A stretch of DNA of 64,000 nucleotides from Natrialba chahannaoensis JCM 10990 (lineage in GTDB: Archaea; Halobacteriota; Halobacteria; Halobacteriales; Natrialbaceae), in NCBI RefSeq assembly GCF_000337135.1, contig NZ_AOIN01000035.1, forward strand, positions 90,868-154,867, read 5' to 3'. The position numbers and the translations under genes were made by a program. Below the pieces are notes generated by a model. The model did no database searches. It saw nothing but the letters and a program-made list of their open reading frames with translations, and was not told where the DNA came from. Each line of letters starts with the position of its first letter. The first letter of the stretch is position 1. Positions 25,765-34,689 of the stretch are shown piece by piece.

Positions 25765-27198
25765 CTACTGTGCAGCGGATAAATGCGTGGCGAGATCCGC
25801 GAAGGCGTCGATGTGTGCAGCAATGTCGTCTGCCGTATGCTGGACGCTGATCGTCCACTGCTGGGAGGCGTCGTGCGGGTGGGGGATGACGCCGCGGTTG
25901 AGCATTCCAAACCAGTAGGCTTCGTGGAGTTCCTCGTCGACGTGTTCCCAGTCGCGGAACGTTCGCACGCGCTCGTCCGTGAAGTACACCATTCCCTGTG
26001 ACCCTGCGGTGACGACGTAGCCCTCGATACCAGCGTCGGCCATCACGTCGCGGTAGCCGTCCGCCAGGCGTTCTGAGAGCTCGGTGACGTGATCGTATGC
26101 GTCGTCCGTGAGGATCTCCCGCAGGGTGACACCGACCGCGCGCAGCGAGAGCGGGTTCCCGTTGTAGGTGCCGTAGTGTGCCGCACCGGTCGCGACGCCC
26201 TTCTCGAGATCAGCCGCGACCAGTTCCATGAGTTCTCGCTTGCCACCGAACGCGCCGACGGGGTAGCCGCCGCCGATCGCCTTCGCGAGTGCGACCAGAT
26301 CCGGCTGGACGCCGTAGTACTCGGCCCCGCCGCCGGGTGCGATCTTCGCGCCGGTCTTGACTTCGTCGAAGATCAGGACGGCACCGAACTCGTCGGCCAG
26401 TTCGCGCAGCCGATGGAGGAAACCATCTTCCGGTTCGACGACGCCGAGATTGAAGCAGGCCGGTTCGACGAGAATCCCCGCAACCTCGTCCTCGTGGGCG
26501 TGGAGCAGTCGCTCGACGCTTGCTGCGTCGTTGTACTGCGCCAGGAGGATGTTCTCTGGGACAGATTCCGGGATTCCACGGGACTCCCTGATCGGCGTTG
26601 GATCGTCGGCCGGTCCGGCCTCGTCGAGCGGCGGCATCTTGCTCACGAGCGCCGGATCGTGCGCACCGTGGTACGCGCCTTCCATCCGGATGATCTTCTC
26701 GCGGCCGGTCGCCGCCCGTGCGAGGCGCATCGAGTGCATCACCGATTCGGTGCCGCTGTTCGTAAACCGGACCTGTTCGATCGCCTCCCAGCGGTCGATT
26801 AGCGGCTGCGCTGCGAACTCGATAAGGTCACTCGGTCGCGTGTACAGCGTCCCGTCGTCGATCTGCTCTTTCGTCGCTTCGGACAGTGCTGGATGCGTGT
26901 GTCCGACGAGCTGAGTTCCGTTGTTCAGCGCGAAGTCCAGGTACTCGTTCCCGTCGATGTCGTGAATCGTCGTCCCCGTCGCCCGCTCGGCGTGAACGGG
27001 ATACGGGTCATACGCACGATACGTGCTGCAAACGCCTGCGGGGACCAGCTCTCCCAGGTCCTCGGCAAGCGCCGCTGAGCCCGGTGTTTGTTCCTGGTAC
27101 TGTTCGTGCTCGCTCGCGAGTAACTCCGCGGCCGACGTGTCGGATGGTCGTTCTGGCTCGGTCATCAAATCCCGGAAATACACTTCCGGTTCTAGCAT
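25765..27198 (-). CDS. Class III PLP aminotransferase, glutamate-1-semialdehyde aminomutase-like
   Basis: About 477 residues from the ATG at 27196-27198 (MLEPEVYF); an internal ATG at 27163-27165 is the alternative. Motifs: FALNNGTQLVGHTHPAL, TNSGTESVMHSMRLARA (PLP phosphate), GAYHGAHD, IFDEVKTGAK, and LAKAIGGGYPVGAFGG with the Schiff-base Lys. It resembles HemL, but its place beside an amine transporter, ureohydrolase and regulators suggests an omega-amine or amino-acid transaminase rather than heme synthesis (inference). A TATA-like tatattt is at 27215-27221, about 20 bp upstream of the first ATG. Confidence 0.85.
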   Translation of the reverse strand: MLEPEVYFRDLMTEPERPSDTSAAELLASEHEQYQEQTPGSAALAEDLGELVPAGVCSTYRAYDPYPVHAERATGTTIHDIDGNEYLDFALNNGTQLVGHTHPALSEATKEQIDDGTLYTRPSDLIEFAAQPLIDRWEAIEQVRFTNSGTESVMHSMRLARAATGREKIIRMEGAYHGAHDPALVSKMPPLDEAGPADDPTPIRESRGIPESVPENILLAQYNDAASVERLLHAHEDEVAGILVEPACFNLGVVEPEDGFLHRLRELADEFGAVLIFDEVKTGAKIAPGGGAEYYGVQPDLVALAKAIGGGYPVGAFGGKRELMELVAADLEKGVATGAAHYGTYNGNPLSLRAVGVTLREILTDDAYDHVTELSERLADGYRDVMADAGIEGYVVTAGSQGMVYFTDERVRTFRDWEHVDEELHEAYWFGMLNRGVIPHPHDASQQWTISVQHTADDIAAHIDAFADLATHLSAAQ

Positions 27199-27672
27199 CA
27201 AGGACTTGCATCTCAAATATACCTTTCGGCGATGAGGGTCTCGTTCACTGGACTCGACACGGTGTACTCGACACTATACTCCTTATTCGAAGCTCAGCGG
27301 CCGGTCAGCACCACTGTGAGGCGATCCTGTTTGTCACTAAAACCGCTTTTTCACCTTACGCTGCCTATAACTAATCGCCGGCCATTGGTGTAGATGCGCC
27401 TCGATCACGCCGCCGACGGCTCGGCGTCGTGTACTCGAGGACGATCCGATCATCCCCCCCACAATCGCCACCTCACATCGCCTGACCATCGGTTGCCCCC
27501 ACTTCCCGCTTGGTCCCTCGCTGCCCCCCACCGCCCTTCCCCATCCACGCAACACCACCGTTCGCCACCCCGCTGGCGCACTCGTTGTCCTCCCCCGTGC
27601 CTATTTGCCTCCGCACTCACACGTACGTCCCCGCGTTGAGCGTTTTCCGACCACTATCGTCGTCGCTGCGCA
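27199..27672. other. 474-bp intergenic region, C-rich on the + strand, no gene
   Basis: It carries the aminotransferase promoter at its left end. From about 27450 to 27605 the plus strand is strongly pyrimidine-biased (runs of C4-C6). Frames crossing it translate to Pro/Ser/His-rich strings without haloarchaeal acidity and are not accepted. No RNA gene is seen. Confidence 0.45.
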
Positions 27673-28206
27673 CTACGGCGACACGACGATCGACTCGAGT
27701 ACCGTTCCGTCTGGTTGGCGCAGTTCGCCGGTGAGTTTGGTGTCGTCGCTGTCGCCGTTACCGTCGTCCGTTGCCTCGAGGACGATGAATCCGGGTCGAT
27801 TCCCACGGGGCTGGGCATGACTGCCGGGATTGAGGAGGAGACAGTCCTCGGTTTCGATCACCGTCGGCCGGTGGGTGTGGCCCGAGACGACGATGTCGGC
27901 GTCTCGCGAGCGGCCGAACATCGCGAGTCCCATCTCGCCGCCGTCGCGGCGATGGGTGACGGCGAACCGGACGCCGCCTGCCTCGACGACGCGTGCCGTT
28001 GGGAGTCGATCGCGAACCGTGGCGCTGTCTGCGTTGCCGTGTACTGCAAAGAGGGTGTCACACTCGCGCTGGAACGACTCGAGTGCGACCGTGCTCGTGA
28101 AGTCGCCAGCGTGGATGACGGTGTCTGCCTCGCGCGCAGCGCGCAGCGCCTCACCGGTCAGTTCGTGGCCGCTGTTGCTGTGTGTGTCCGAAAAAATCGC
28201 GATCAT
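27673..28206 (-). CDS. YfcE/MJ0936-type metallophosphoesterase
   Basis: A 177-residue single-domain calcineurin-like phosphodiesterase. The metal-binding blocks are in order: FSDTHS (8 residues in), AGD, HGNAD, THRR and SGHTHRP. The family hydrolyses phosphodiester model substrates with two divalent metals; the physiological target is not known. An acidic insertion (DDGNGDSDD) near 150 is a haloadaptive loop. No operon partner is evident. Confidence 0.92.
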   Translation of the reverse strand: MIAIFSDTHSNSGHELTGEALRAAREADTVIHAGDFTSTVALESFQRECDTLFAVHGNADSATVRDRLPTARVVEAGGVRFAVTHRRDGGEMGLAMFGRSRDADIVVSGHTHRPTVIETEDCLLLNPGSHAQPRGNRPGFIVLEATDDGNGDSDDTKLTGELRQPDGTVLESIVVSP

Positions 28207-28303
28207 ATCTGCACCTTCGCCGGCGTGCGGGACGTTCCTTTCGACTCTGTTGAGCCTGCCGGCCCCGTCGGTCTGCTCGCTCGCTGCTGCGTTCTCTCAC
28301 GAC

Positions 28304-28720
28304 TTAGCGCTCACCGTCGTCGTACACCGCCACGATCCTCGACCCTGGCGGTCGATCGTTCAGCACCGCTGTCACCGTCGTCTCTGCCAGATCCACGGTG
28401 GAGTCGAGCGTCTCCCAGCCCGTCTCCGTCTTCACGGCAACAGCCACGTCTGTCGGACTTGCACCCGGTGGCAACCCCGCCGGGTCGTAGCCAACCTCGA
28501 TCCGCATCGCGCTGACCCCGTCAAGGCCGTCCAGTCCGACGAGGTCGACCGGCTCCGAGAGCGCGTGTGCGTGTGCATGTGCGTCCGCTGGCGACGAGTG
28601 CACGCTGTCGTCAACACCGAACTCGTCCGGCACGTCACTCGCGACGACGGCCGCACGAGCGCTGCCGAACTCGAGTGCAAACTCTGCGGTGTCACTGGGT
28701 TGGTATCCGGGAATGGACAT
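28304..28720 (-). CDS. Hypothetical haloarchaeal protein
   Basis: 138 residues, acidic, with codon use like the neighbours. It appears to hold two beta-rich halves joined by a His/Ala stretch (DAHAHAHA, about 46-53). The C-terminal half (MRIEVGYDPAGLPPGASPTDVAVAVKTETGWETLDS) looks like an extracellular-type beta-sandwich repeat, but there is no signal peptide or anchor. Function unknown. Confidence 0.6.
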   Translation of the reverse strand: MSIPGYQPSDTAEFALEFGSARAAVVASDVPDEFGVDDSVHSSPADAHAHAHALSEPVDLVGLDGLDGVSAMRIEVGYDPAGLPPGASPTDVAVAVKTETGWETLDSTVDLAETTVTAVLNDRPPGSRIVAVYDDGER

Positions 28721-28781
28721 GGTCGACTTGAGGGGGGCAGCACGTTTGTCGCTATAGCGCGCGATAGCCGGCTGGTGATGA

Positions 28782-28867
28782 CTATAGTAGCCACTGAAAG
28801 TCGGTGCACACCTAATCGCACGGAAGGTGTGCGATTAGTGTGTAAACAGCTTCAGTTGTGACTATAG
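28782..28867 (+). mobile_element. 86-bp MITE-like element with central hairpin (long form)
   Basis: It is bounded by CTATAG at both ends. The terminal inverted repeats CTATAGTAGCCACTGAA and its partner CTATAGTCACAACTGAA (minus strand) match at 14 of 17 positions. The centre holds a 10-bp perfect stem, CTAATCGCAC with GTGCGATTAG. It shares both ends and GTGTGTAAAC with the 52-bp element at 19803-19854. It lies between two genes and disrupts nothing visible. No target-site duplication is clear. Confidence 0.78.
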
Positions 28868-28912
28868 GGACGCACCAACGTTACGGGGCCAGTGTCTGCA
28901 GTTGCCACCGAA

Positions 28913-29512
28913 TCACTCTCGGTCGAGCGTTTCGACCGATTCGTGGCGTGCGAGAACCGAGATCCAGTTCGCTTCGGTCTCGACGCGCACCAGTTCGAAC
29001 CCGACATCATCGACCATCGAGCGAATCGTGTCTGGGCGATAGTACTCGAAGTGTCTGTCCTGAGACTCACCGGGCGTCGTCGGGACGCGCTTTACCGAAC
29101 AGAAGACGACGCCGTCGGGGCGGAGCACGCGACGGAACTCCCGCAGCGTTGCGGTCGCGTCTGACCGTGGGACGTGAAGGAACGACGCAGAGCTCCAGAC
29201 GCCATCGAACGCATCATCGTCGAACGGCAGGTCGCGCATGTCGCCCCGAACGAACGCCGCGGCGGGCTCGCGTTCGCGAGCCCTCTGCAGGAACGCGGGC
29301 GTCAGGTCGAGTCCAACCGCATCGTAGCCGGCTGCATCGAACGTCGAGACGTCCGGACCGGGACCGCAGCCGACGTCCAGTAGCCGGTCGCCGGTGAGCG
29401 CGTCCAAGAAAGGGTCACCGTACCTGGCGGCAACTGACTCAGCACAGTACTTCTGGGCGTAGGCATCGGCAGCAGACTCGTACTCTGCAAGCGTGCGAGT
29501 GATATCGTCCAT
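28913..29512 (-). CDS. Class I SAM-dependent methyltransferase
   Basis: A 199-residue Rossmann-like methyltransferase. Motif I is LLDVGCGPGPDV (about 44-55), motif II VGLDLTPAFL, motif III FVRGDMRDLPF, and the post-motif FDGVWSSASFLHV. It is of the UbiE/COQ5-like small-molecule type; the acceptor is unknown. It is divergent from the XPD helicase gene across about 105 bp, so co-regulation is possible but a shared function is not implied. Confidence 0.9.
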   Translation of the reverse strand: MDDITRTLAEYESAADAYAQKYCAESVAARYGDPFLDALTGDRLLDVGCGPGPDVSTFDAAGYDAVGLDLTPAFLQRAREREPAAAFVRGDMRDLPFDDDAFDGVWSSASFLHVPRSDATATLREFRRVLRPDGVVFCSVKRVPTTPGESQDRHFEYYRPDTIRSMVDDVGFELVRVETEANWISVLARHESVETLDRE

Positions 29513-29618
29513 GCTGGCTCGTCAGCGCAATTCCGATGATGCCGATATACCAGTTCCGGTGACGAGATTGCTGAATCGAGACGAATCCTTTTATCGGAGC
29601 GCGAACCAATCACGTATC

Positions 29619-31790
29619 GTGTCCGAGACAGCCGGGTACATGCGCTTTTTCCCGTACGATCAGCCGTACGAGAACCAGCGCGAGGCCATGGACCGCATCC
29701 ACAACGCGCTCGTGCGCGGGCAAAACGTTCTGTTCGAGGGAGCCTGCGGGACCGGCAAGACCCTCTCGTCGCTCGTTCCCGCGCTGGAAGTTGCCCACGA
29801 GGAGGACAAGACGGTCGTCATCACGACGAACGTCCACCAGCAGATGCGCCAATTCATCGCCGAGGCCCGCGCGATCACCCGCGAGGAACCCATTCGCGCC
29901 GTCGTCTTCAAGGGAAAGGGCTCGATGTGCCACATCGACGTCGGCTACGAGGAGTGTCAGACCCTGCGGGACAACACCCGTGCCGTCGTCGACGCCGAAC
30001 AGGACAAACAGCAACTCGAGCGCCGTCAGCGTGAACTCTTGACGGAGAGCCAGCAGGGCGACGGCGGCGCGGCCGACGCCCGCTCTGCAGTGATGGACGA
30101 ACTCGAGTCCATCGAGGAGCGCCTCGACGATCTGGAAGACCAGAACGTCTGTGAGTACTACCGGAACAACCTGACCGAAGACACCGATGAGTTCTTCGGC
30201 TGGCTCTTCGAGGACGTGCGCACGCCCGACGAAATCTACGAGTACGCAGAGCAGCGCCACCTTTGTGGCTACGAACTGTTGAAGGAGGGCATCGAGGGCG
30301 TCGATCTGGTCGTCTGTAACTACCACCACCTGCTCGATTCGACGATTCGCGAGCAGTTCTTCCGCTGGCTGGGCCGTGATCCCGAGGACGTCATCGCCGT
30401 CTTCGACGAGGCCCACAACGTCGAGGACGCCGCCCGCGAGCACGCCACCCGGACCTGCTCCGAGCGGACGTTCGAGTCCGCGCTGGACGAACTCGCAGAC
30501 TCCGACGATCCACGCGCGGAAGACGCCGTCAACGCCCTCTCCGCGTTCCACCGCGCGCTCGTCGAAACGTACGAAGACTCCTTTGGCTTCGGCGAGCGCG
30601 AACGCATCGGCGAGAACTGGGACGATGTCCCCATCGCGAACGAGGGCCGTCGGGACGACCTGACACTCGAGTTCCTCCAGCGCTATTCGGGCCGCGGAAT
30701 CCAGGAGGATCTCGAGGCCGCGATGAAACTCGGCCAGGAACTGGATGCAGAGTACGAGGAAGCCTACCGCGAGGGCGAGACCGCGACGCGCACGGAGTGT
30801 CAGACTCTGCAGGCCGCCGCGTTCGTCAGCGCGTGGATGAACGAGGGCTCAAAGGAGGGACTGTACCCTGTCGTCTCCGTTACCCGCGACGCGGGGACGG
30901 ACGAGGTCTACGGCCGCGCGGAGATCTACTCGTGTCTGCCGCGCCAGGTCACGGGGCAACTGTTCGAGGAGGTCTCGGCAACGGTGCTCATGAGCGCGAC
31001 CTTGCAGCCGTTCGACGTGACCGAAGACGTGCTCGGACTCGAGAAGCCGGTGACGATGGCCTACGGGTTGCAGTTCCCTGCGGCCAATCGCCGGACCTAC
31101 GCCGTTGAGACGCCGCCGCTGTTCTCCTCGGATCGGGACAACCCTGCGGTCCAGGAGGATGTCACCGAGACTATTCACGACGCCGTTCGCATGACGCCCG
31201 GCAACACGCTCGCCTTCTTCCCGAACTACGGCGAGGCGAGCCGGTACGCGGAGCGACTCGAGTCCCGGTCGGACGTGACGGTCTATCTCGATGAACCGGG
31301 ACAGTCGGTCGAGGAGCTTCGACAGGAATTCATCGCCGACGACGGGGCCGTCCTCTGCACCTCGCTGTGGGGGACGCTCGCGGAGGGGGTGAGCTTCGAC
31401 GGCGACGACGCACAGACAGTGCTCGTCGTCGGCGTGCCATACCCGCATCTGGACGACCGCGCCGAGGCGGTCCAGGAGGCCTACGACGCGGCGTTCGACG
31501 GCACCGAGACGGGCTGGCGCTACGCCGTCGAGATTCCGACCGTTCGCAAAACGAGGCAGGCGCTCGGACGCGTTATCCGTTCGCCCGAGGACGTCGGCGT
31601 CCGCGCGCTACTCGACACACGCTACTCGAAGCAGGCGAAGTCTGATCTCGGTAAGTACAGCGTCAACAGCACGTTCCCGCACGAAGAGCGCGAGGAACTG
31701 CTCGATATCGGGCCGGAGAAACTCAAGTTCGCGATGCTCAACTTCTACGGCGACCACGACTGCTACGACGGCGACGCACCCGCACCCTGA
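29619..31790 (+). CDS. xpd: XPD/Rad3-type DNA helicase with 4Fe-4S domain
   Basis: 723 residues from GTG at 29619 (read as MSETAGYMRFFPYD). This start fits the family and a TATA-like cttttatc at 29588-29595, about 27 bp upstream. An SF2 5'-3' helicase of nucleotide excision repair: Q-like FFPYDQPYENQ, Walker A EGACGTGKT (40-48), DEAH box VFDEAHNVED, motif VI QALGRVIRSPEDVG. Four Cys at about 104, 113, 178 and 216 are the iron-sulfur ligands. A coiled, Glu/Gln-rich segment lies between the second and third Cys. DinG is the alternative family label. Confidence 0.94.
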   Translation: MSETAGYMRFFPYDQPYENQREAMDRIHNALVRGQNVLFEGACGTGKTLSSLVPALEVAHEEDKTVVITTNVHQQMRQFIAEARAITREEPIRAVVFKGKGSMCHIDVGYEECQTLRDNTRAVVDAEQDKQQLERRQRELLTESQQGDGGAADARSAVMDELESIEERLDDLEDQNVCEYYRNNLTEDTDEFFGWLFEDVRTPDEIYEYAEQRHLCGYELLKEGIEGVDLVVCNYHHLLDSTIREQFFRWLGRDPEDVIAVFDEAHNVEDAAREHATRTCSERTFESALDELADSDDPRAEDAVNALSAFHRALVETYEDSFGFGERERIGENWDDVPIANEGRRDDLTLEFLQRYSGRGIQEDLEAAMKLGQELDAEYEEAYREGETATRTECQTLQAAAFVSAWMNEGSKEGLYPVVSVTRDAGTDEVYGRAEIYSCLPRQVTGQLFEEVSATVLMSATLQPFDVTEDVLGLEKPVTMAYGLQFPAANRRTYAVETPPLFSSDRDNPAVQEDVTETIHDAVRMTPGNTLAFFPNYGEASRYAERLESRSDVTVYLDEPGQSVEELRQEFIADDGAVLCTSLWGTLAEGVSFDGDDAQTVLVVGVPYPHLDDRAEAVQEAYDAAFDGTETGWRYAVEIPTVRKTRQALGRVIRSPEDVGVRALLDTRYSKQAKSDLGKYSVNSTFPHEEREELLDIGPEKLKFAMLNFYGDHDCYDGDAPAP

Positions 31791-31818
31791 GCAGTACTCT
31801 TTCTTTCTGGCTGGCTGG

Positions 31819-32169
31819 TCACTCGATCGTGACGTGTCCCTCACCGCCAATCAGCATGACAGCGTGGGTGCCGTCGTCCTCGACTGTCACCTCGAACGTC
31901 TCCTCGTCCTCGATCGTGCGCGTCTCGACGATCCCGTTCTCGGTGTGATCGAGCCGGAAGCCAACCCCTTCTCGCTCGTGCTCCACGTCGCTGTCGAGCG
32001 GGAAGACCTCCTCGACCTCGACGCTCACCGTCAACTCGGCACCGGCGTCCGAGTCGAACTCGATGACTTCGTCCTCGCCCAGCGACGCGTCGACGCCACT
32101 GCCAAGGAGGCTGCTACAGCCCGCAATCGGCACCGTTGCGAACAGCGCCAGGACAGACCGTCGGTTCAT
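31819..32169 (-). CDS. Small lipoprotein, unknown function
   Basis: 116 residues from the ATG at 32167-32169: RR at 3-4, a hydrophobic run and lipobox IAGC at about 18. The mature part is about 95 residues, acidic and strand-rich (AELTVSVEVEEVF, TFEVTVEDDGTHAVML), suggesting one immunoglobulin-like beta-sandwich on the cell surface. The gene lies 50 bp downstream of the RNA-ligase-like gene on the same strand. Confidence 0.75.
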   Translation of the reverse strand: MNRRSVLALFATVPIAGCSSLLGSGVDASLGEDEVIEFDSDAGAELTVSVEVEEVFPLDSDVEHEREGVGFRLDHTENGIVETRTIEDEETFEVTVEDDGTHAVMLIGGEGHVTIE

Positions 32170-32219
32170 ACTCACGCAACTCGTGACCAATGCTGAATAA
32201 CTTCTGGCCGCCTGCCCGT

Positions 32220-32720
32220 TCAGGCCGGCAACGACACCCGACTCACCGGCAGCTTGTACGCGCCGTCCCAGAACTCGAGTTCGGTCACGGTCCAGGTCAC
32301 CGGCTCGATGTCGCGCTCGGCCAGCCGCTGTGCCGTCTCAAGGTTACCACCGCGCGCAAGCGTCACGTGTGGCACGTAATCCTCGCCCTCGAGACCCTCG
32401 ACGCGGTCGAACTCCGCGAGCAACTGCTCGTGGATGGACTCGAGTCCAGGGCTCTCGACGGCAAGGTAGACGACGGGCGCAGAACCCAGCGGGGGGTCTT
32501 CGAAGTAGTCGATGCCCGTAATCTGGGCTTCGACAGCGGGCGCGCCCTCGAGTGCACGGTGGGCGCGACGCTGGAGCTGGGAAACGTGTGGGGCGTCACC
32601 GAGTCGTTTGAGCAGACAGGAGTGGTCCTCACGGACGGTTTCGAAGTCGATGAGGCTGGGATAGAGCTGGTCGGCGAGCTGGCGGACGCGGCCGGGAACG
32701 GGGACGTTGACGCTGTACAC
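32220..32720 (-). CDS. thpR: 2'-5' RNA ligase/cyclic phosphodiesterase-like protein (LigT/2H family)
   Basis: A 166-residue 2H phosphoesterase. The second catalytic motif is canonical, HVTLARGG (about 118-125). The first is a weaker HSCLLKRL (about 33), with Cys where Thr/Ser is usual, so activity may be reduced or altered. Members cleave 2',3'-cyclic phosphates or join tRNA halves with a 2'-5' bond in vitro. The substrate is unknown. Confidence 0.78.
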   Translation of the reverse strand: MYSVNVPVPGRVRQLADQLYPSLIDFETVREDHSCLLKRLGDAPHVSQLQRRAHRALEGAPAVEAQITGIDYFEDPPLGSAPVVYLAVESPGLESIHEQLLAEFDRVEGLEGEDYVPHVTLARGGNLETAQRLAERDIEPVTWTVTELEFWDGAYKLPVSRVSLPA

Positions 32721-32817
32721 GCGACTAGATGGCTGTATTCACGGCAGTTGCTTGAGGGTTGTGTTGGTGGTTGTATTGTGTGATTCGGAGCCAAACGGGC
32801 AGGTGGCGGATGAATCC

Positions 32818-33003
32818 TCAGAGTCGGTCGAGCAGCCAGAGCACGATGATGGCGAGGATTGCGAGCATAACCAGTGGCTGGAGGAGGCCGATAATGCCGC
32901 TGATAAGCGCGCTCAGGACCTCGATAACGAGGAGGACGACGACCAGCGCGAGGACGATTTTCAGGAGCGTCTCGACCGCGAGTGCGCCGCGTGAGTCGTT
33001 CAT
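32818..33003 (-). CDS. Small hydrophobic membrane protein
   Basis: 61 residues from the ATG at 33001-33003 (MNDSRGALAVETL). Two near-continuous hydrophobic helices cover about 15-57, with almost no charged loop between them, and end in LLDRL. It is divergent from the membrane-bound HTH protein gene. Function unknown. Confidence 0.68.
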   Translation of the reverse strand: MNDSRGALAVETLLKIVLALVVVLLVIEVLSALISGIIGLLQPLVMLAILAIIVLWLLDRL

Positions 33004-33089
33004 ACATTCGCCTTGGATTACCAGTTTGAAAAACACTCCGCTACCGCGGTCGGAAAGACCTATTTAGTCGGCACCGGCAGTTGTAGGTA

Positions 33090-34394
33090 ATGGACGGAAG
33101 GGGGCTGCGGGCCCTGATTTGCGGACTCATCGTCGTTGGGTGTGCGGTTGCGGTCGTCTGGTCCGTTCCGGTTGCTGTGGTGGCGGATGCTGGATCCGGG
33201 ACAACACAGACGTTCCATGCCGTACACGACGACGACCAGCTCGGAACGCAGGGTGCCGAGCACGGACAGCAGTTGGTACAGGAAAACGACGATGATAGCG
33301 TCGGAGACGACAATGGCGCAACTGACGAGGACGACGAGGTGCCCGAACCTGCCGAAGCTAGCCAACTCGACAACGCAACCGATGTCCACATCAGCATCTC
33401 ACTTCACGAGAACCGCTCGGCGATGTTCACTGTCGACTACCGGTTCGAAGACGCCGACTCCGAGGAGTGGGAACAACTCCGAGAGGATGTCGAGACAAAT
33501 CCCGAGACGTACGTCGAGTACGAACTTGAGGACTGGGATTCGATCCGTGCCGACGGCGAGAACGAAACCGAACGCGAGATGTCGCTCTCGAGTGGCTCCG
33601 TGACGACGGATACCAGCTCGACACCGCAGGAGCTTGGTCACGTGACCTTCTCCTTCGAGTGGTCCTCGTTTGCCTACGTCGAACTGAATCAGATGGAGGC
33701 CGGTGACGCCCTCGTCGACTTTACGCTCGTTGAAGGGCGATCCCTGCAGGTGTTCCCGCCGGAGGGGTACGTCATCAGTGATGTCGAACCTGCCCCTGAC
33801 GATCCGCGTGAGGACTCGGTCCGCTGGAACGGTGGCGAGACGGAGTTCATGGAGGACCAGCCCTGGATCGTCATGATCGAGAACGGCGACAACGAGACCG
33901 AGCCAACTGAAACCGAGAACGGCCCCGCGATGCCGTGGCTCATCGTCGGTATCGCACTCGGCGCGCTGGCTGCTGCTGGCGCGGGCGGGTGGTGGTACAA
34001 ACGCCGGAACAAGACGGCTACGCCACCGGCTGGAACAGCTGCCGGGTCCACCGACACGGATACCGGTGGTGACCCACCAGCGTCGTCCGATCCCGAATCG
34101 CCAACGAGAGCCGGCGCAACGGGGACTGTCGAGACCGACGGGCCCAATGGCCCCAACGGACTGCCGCCGAACAGCCCACCGCCCGAACTGCTGAGCAACG
34201 AAGAGCGTGTCCTCCGACTCCTCGAAACACATGGCGGGCGCATCAAACAGCAACAGGTCGTCTCGGAACTCGAATGGACCGAGGCCAAGACGAGCCAGGT
34301 CGTCGGTGGCCTGCGCGAGGACGACGAGATCGACGTGTTCCGGATCGGTCGGGAGAACGTGCTGGCGTTGCCCGAAGAAGAGGACGACGAGTAA
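33090..34394 (+). CDS. Membrane-anchored protein with extracytoplasmic domain and C-terminal winged helix
   Basis: 434 residues: a signal/anchor helix (about 7-32), an acidic linker, an extracytoplasmic beta-rich domain (about 85-265), a second membrane helix (about 280-300) followed by KRRNK, a Pro/Gly/Thr linker, and a cytoplasmic winged helix (about 370-428: NEERVLRLLETHGGRIKQQQVV, WTEAKTSQVVGGLREDDEI). The layout is that of a one-component transmembrane regulator that could report envelope state directly to DNA. TATA-like tatttag at 33061-33067 lies about 26 bp upstream, so it is leaderless. Confidence 0.8.
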   Translation: MDGRGLRALICGLIVVGCAVAVVWSVPVAVVADAGSGTTQTFHAVHDDDQLGTQGAEHGQQLVQENDDDSVGDDNGATDEDDEVPEPAEASQLDNATDVHISISLHENRSAMFTVDYRFEDADSEEWEQLREDVETNPETYVEYELEDWDSIRADGENETEREMSLSSGSVTTDTSSTPQELGHVTFSFEWSSFAYVELNQMEAGDALVDFTLVEGRSLQVFPPEGYVISDVEPAPDDPREDSVRWNGGETEFMEDQPWIVMIENGDNETEPTETENGPAMPWLIVGIALGALAAAGAGGWWYKRRNKTATPPAGTAAGSTDTDTGGDPPASSDPESPTRAGATGTVETDGPNGPNGLPPNSPPPELLSNEERVLRLLETHGGRIKQQQVVSELEWTEAKTSQVVGGLREDDEIDVFRIGRENVLALPEEEDDE

Positions 34395-34546
34395 CCGAAA
34401 CATCACTTACCTGTTGTTATTCGCTGTGTGGTGTCTCCCGCGCGCTTGAACCTCTCGCTTGGGACGTTCTCGTCCTAACCGGTCGTCTTGTGCAACATTT
34501 GCCCGACACGAGGATTTAATACGGCTCAAGTACGTACGAGTGTGCA

Positions 34547-34642
34547 ATGGCGCAGCCTGCCGGCCCCGCACCTGCGTTTGCTTCCTTCGGGACCGGCGGG
34601 GCTGTCTCGCCGCGACCGCGACGACCGCGACCGGGCCTTTGA
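34547..34642 (+). CDS. Possible 31-residue leader peptide with Arg-rich end, upstream of argG
   Basis: An ATG frame placed about 28 bp downstream of a TATA-like tttaat (34515-34520), hence a leaderless candidate. It encodes MAQPAGPAPAFASFGTGG... and ends SPRPRRPRPGL, with four CGA Arg codons in its last ten codons. A hairpin with 7-bp stem GCCCCGC (34563-34569) and GCGGGGC (34596-34602) lies inside it. It could be an arginine-sensing leader, a small RNA, or chance. argG has its own TATA-like box (34757-34764), which weakens the attenuation idea. Confidence 0.35.
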   Translation: MAQPAGPAPAFASFGTGGAVSPRPRRPRPGL

Positions 34643-34689
34643 GCCCATTCTATCCCTTATCCCCCCGTCCCCGACTGTTTACAAACTCG

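Noticed and set aside
25745..25775. TTGCCACCT at the regulator-2 start as a third operator site
   Set aside because: Only a half-site is present; AGGTGG on the minus strand is most simply a Shine-Dalgarno sequence.
27337..27672. Short frames in the C-rich intergenic stretch
   Set aside because: Pro/Ser/His-rich on one strand and Gly/Arg-rich on the other; no start context or conserved motif.
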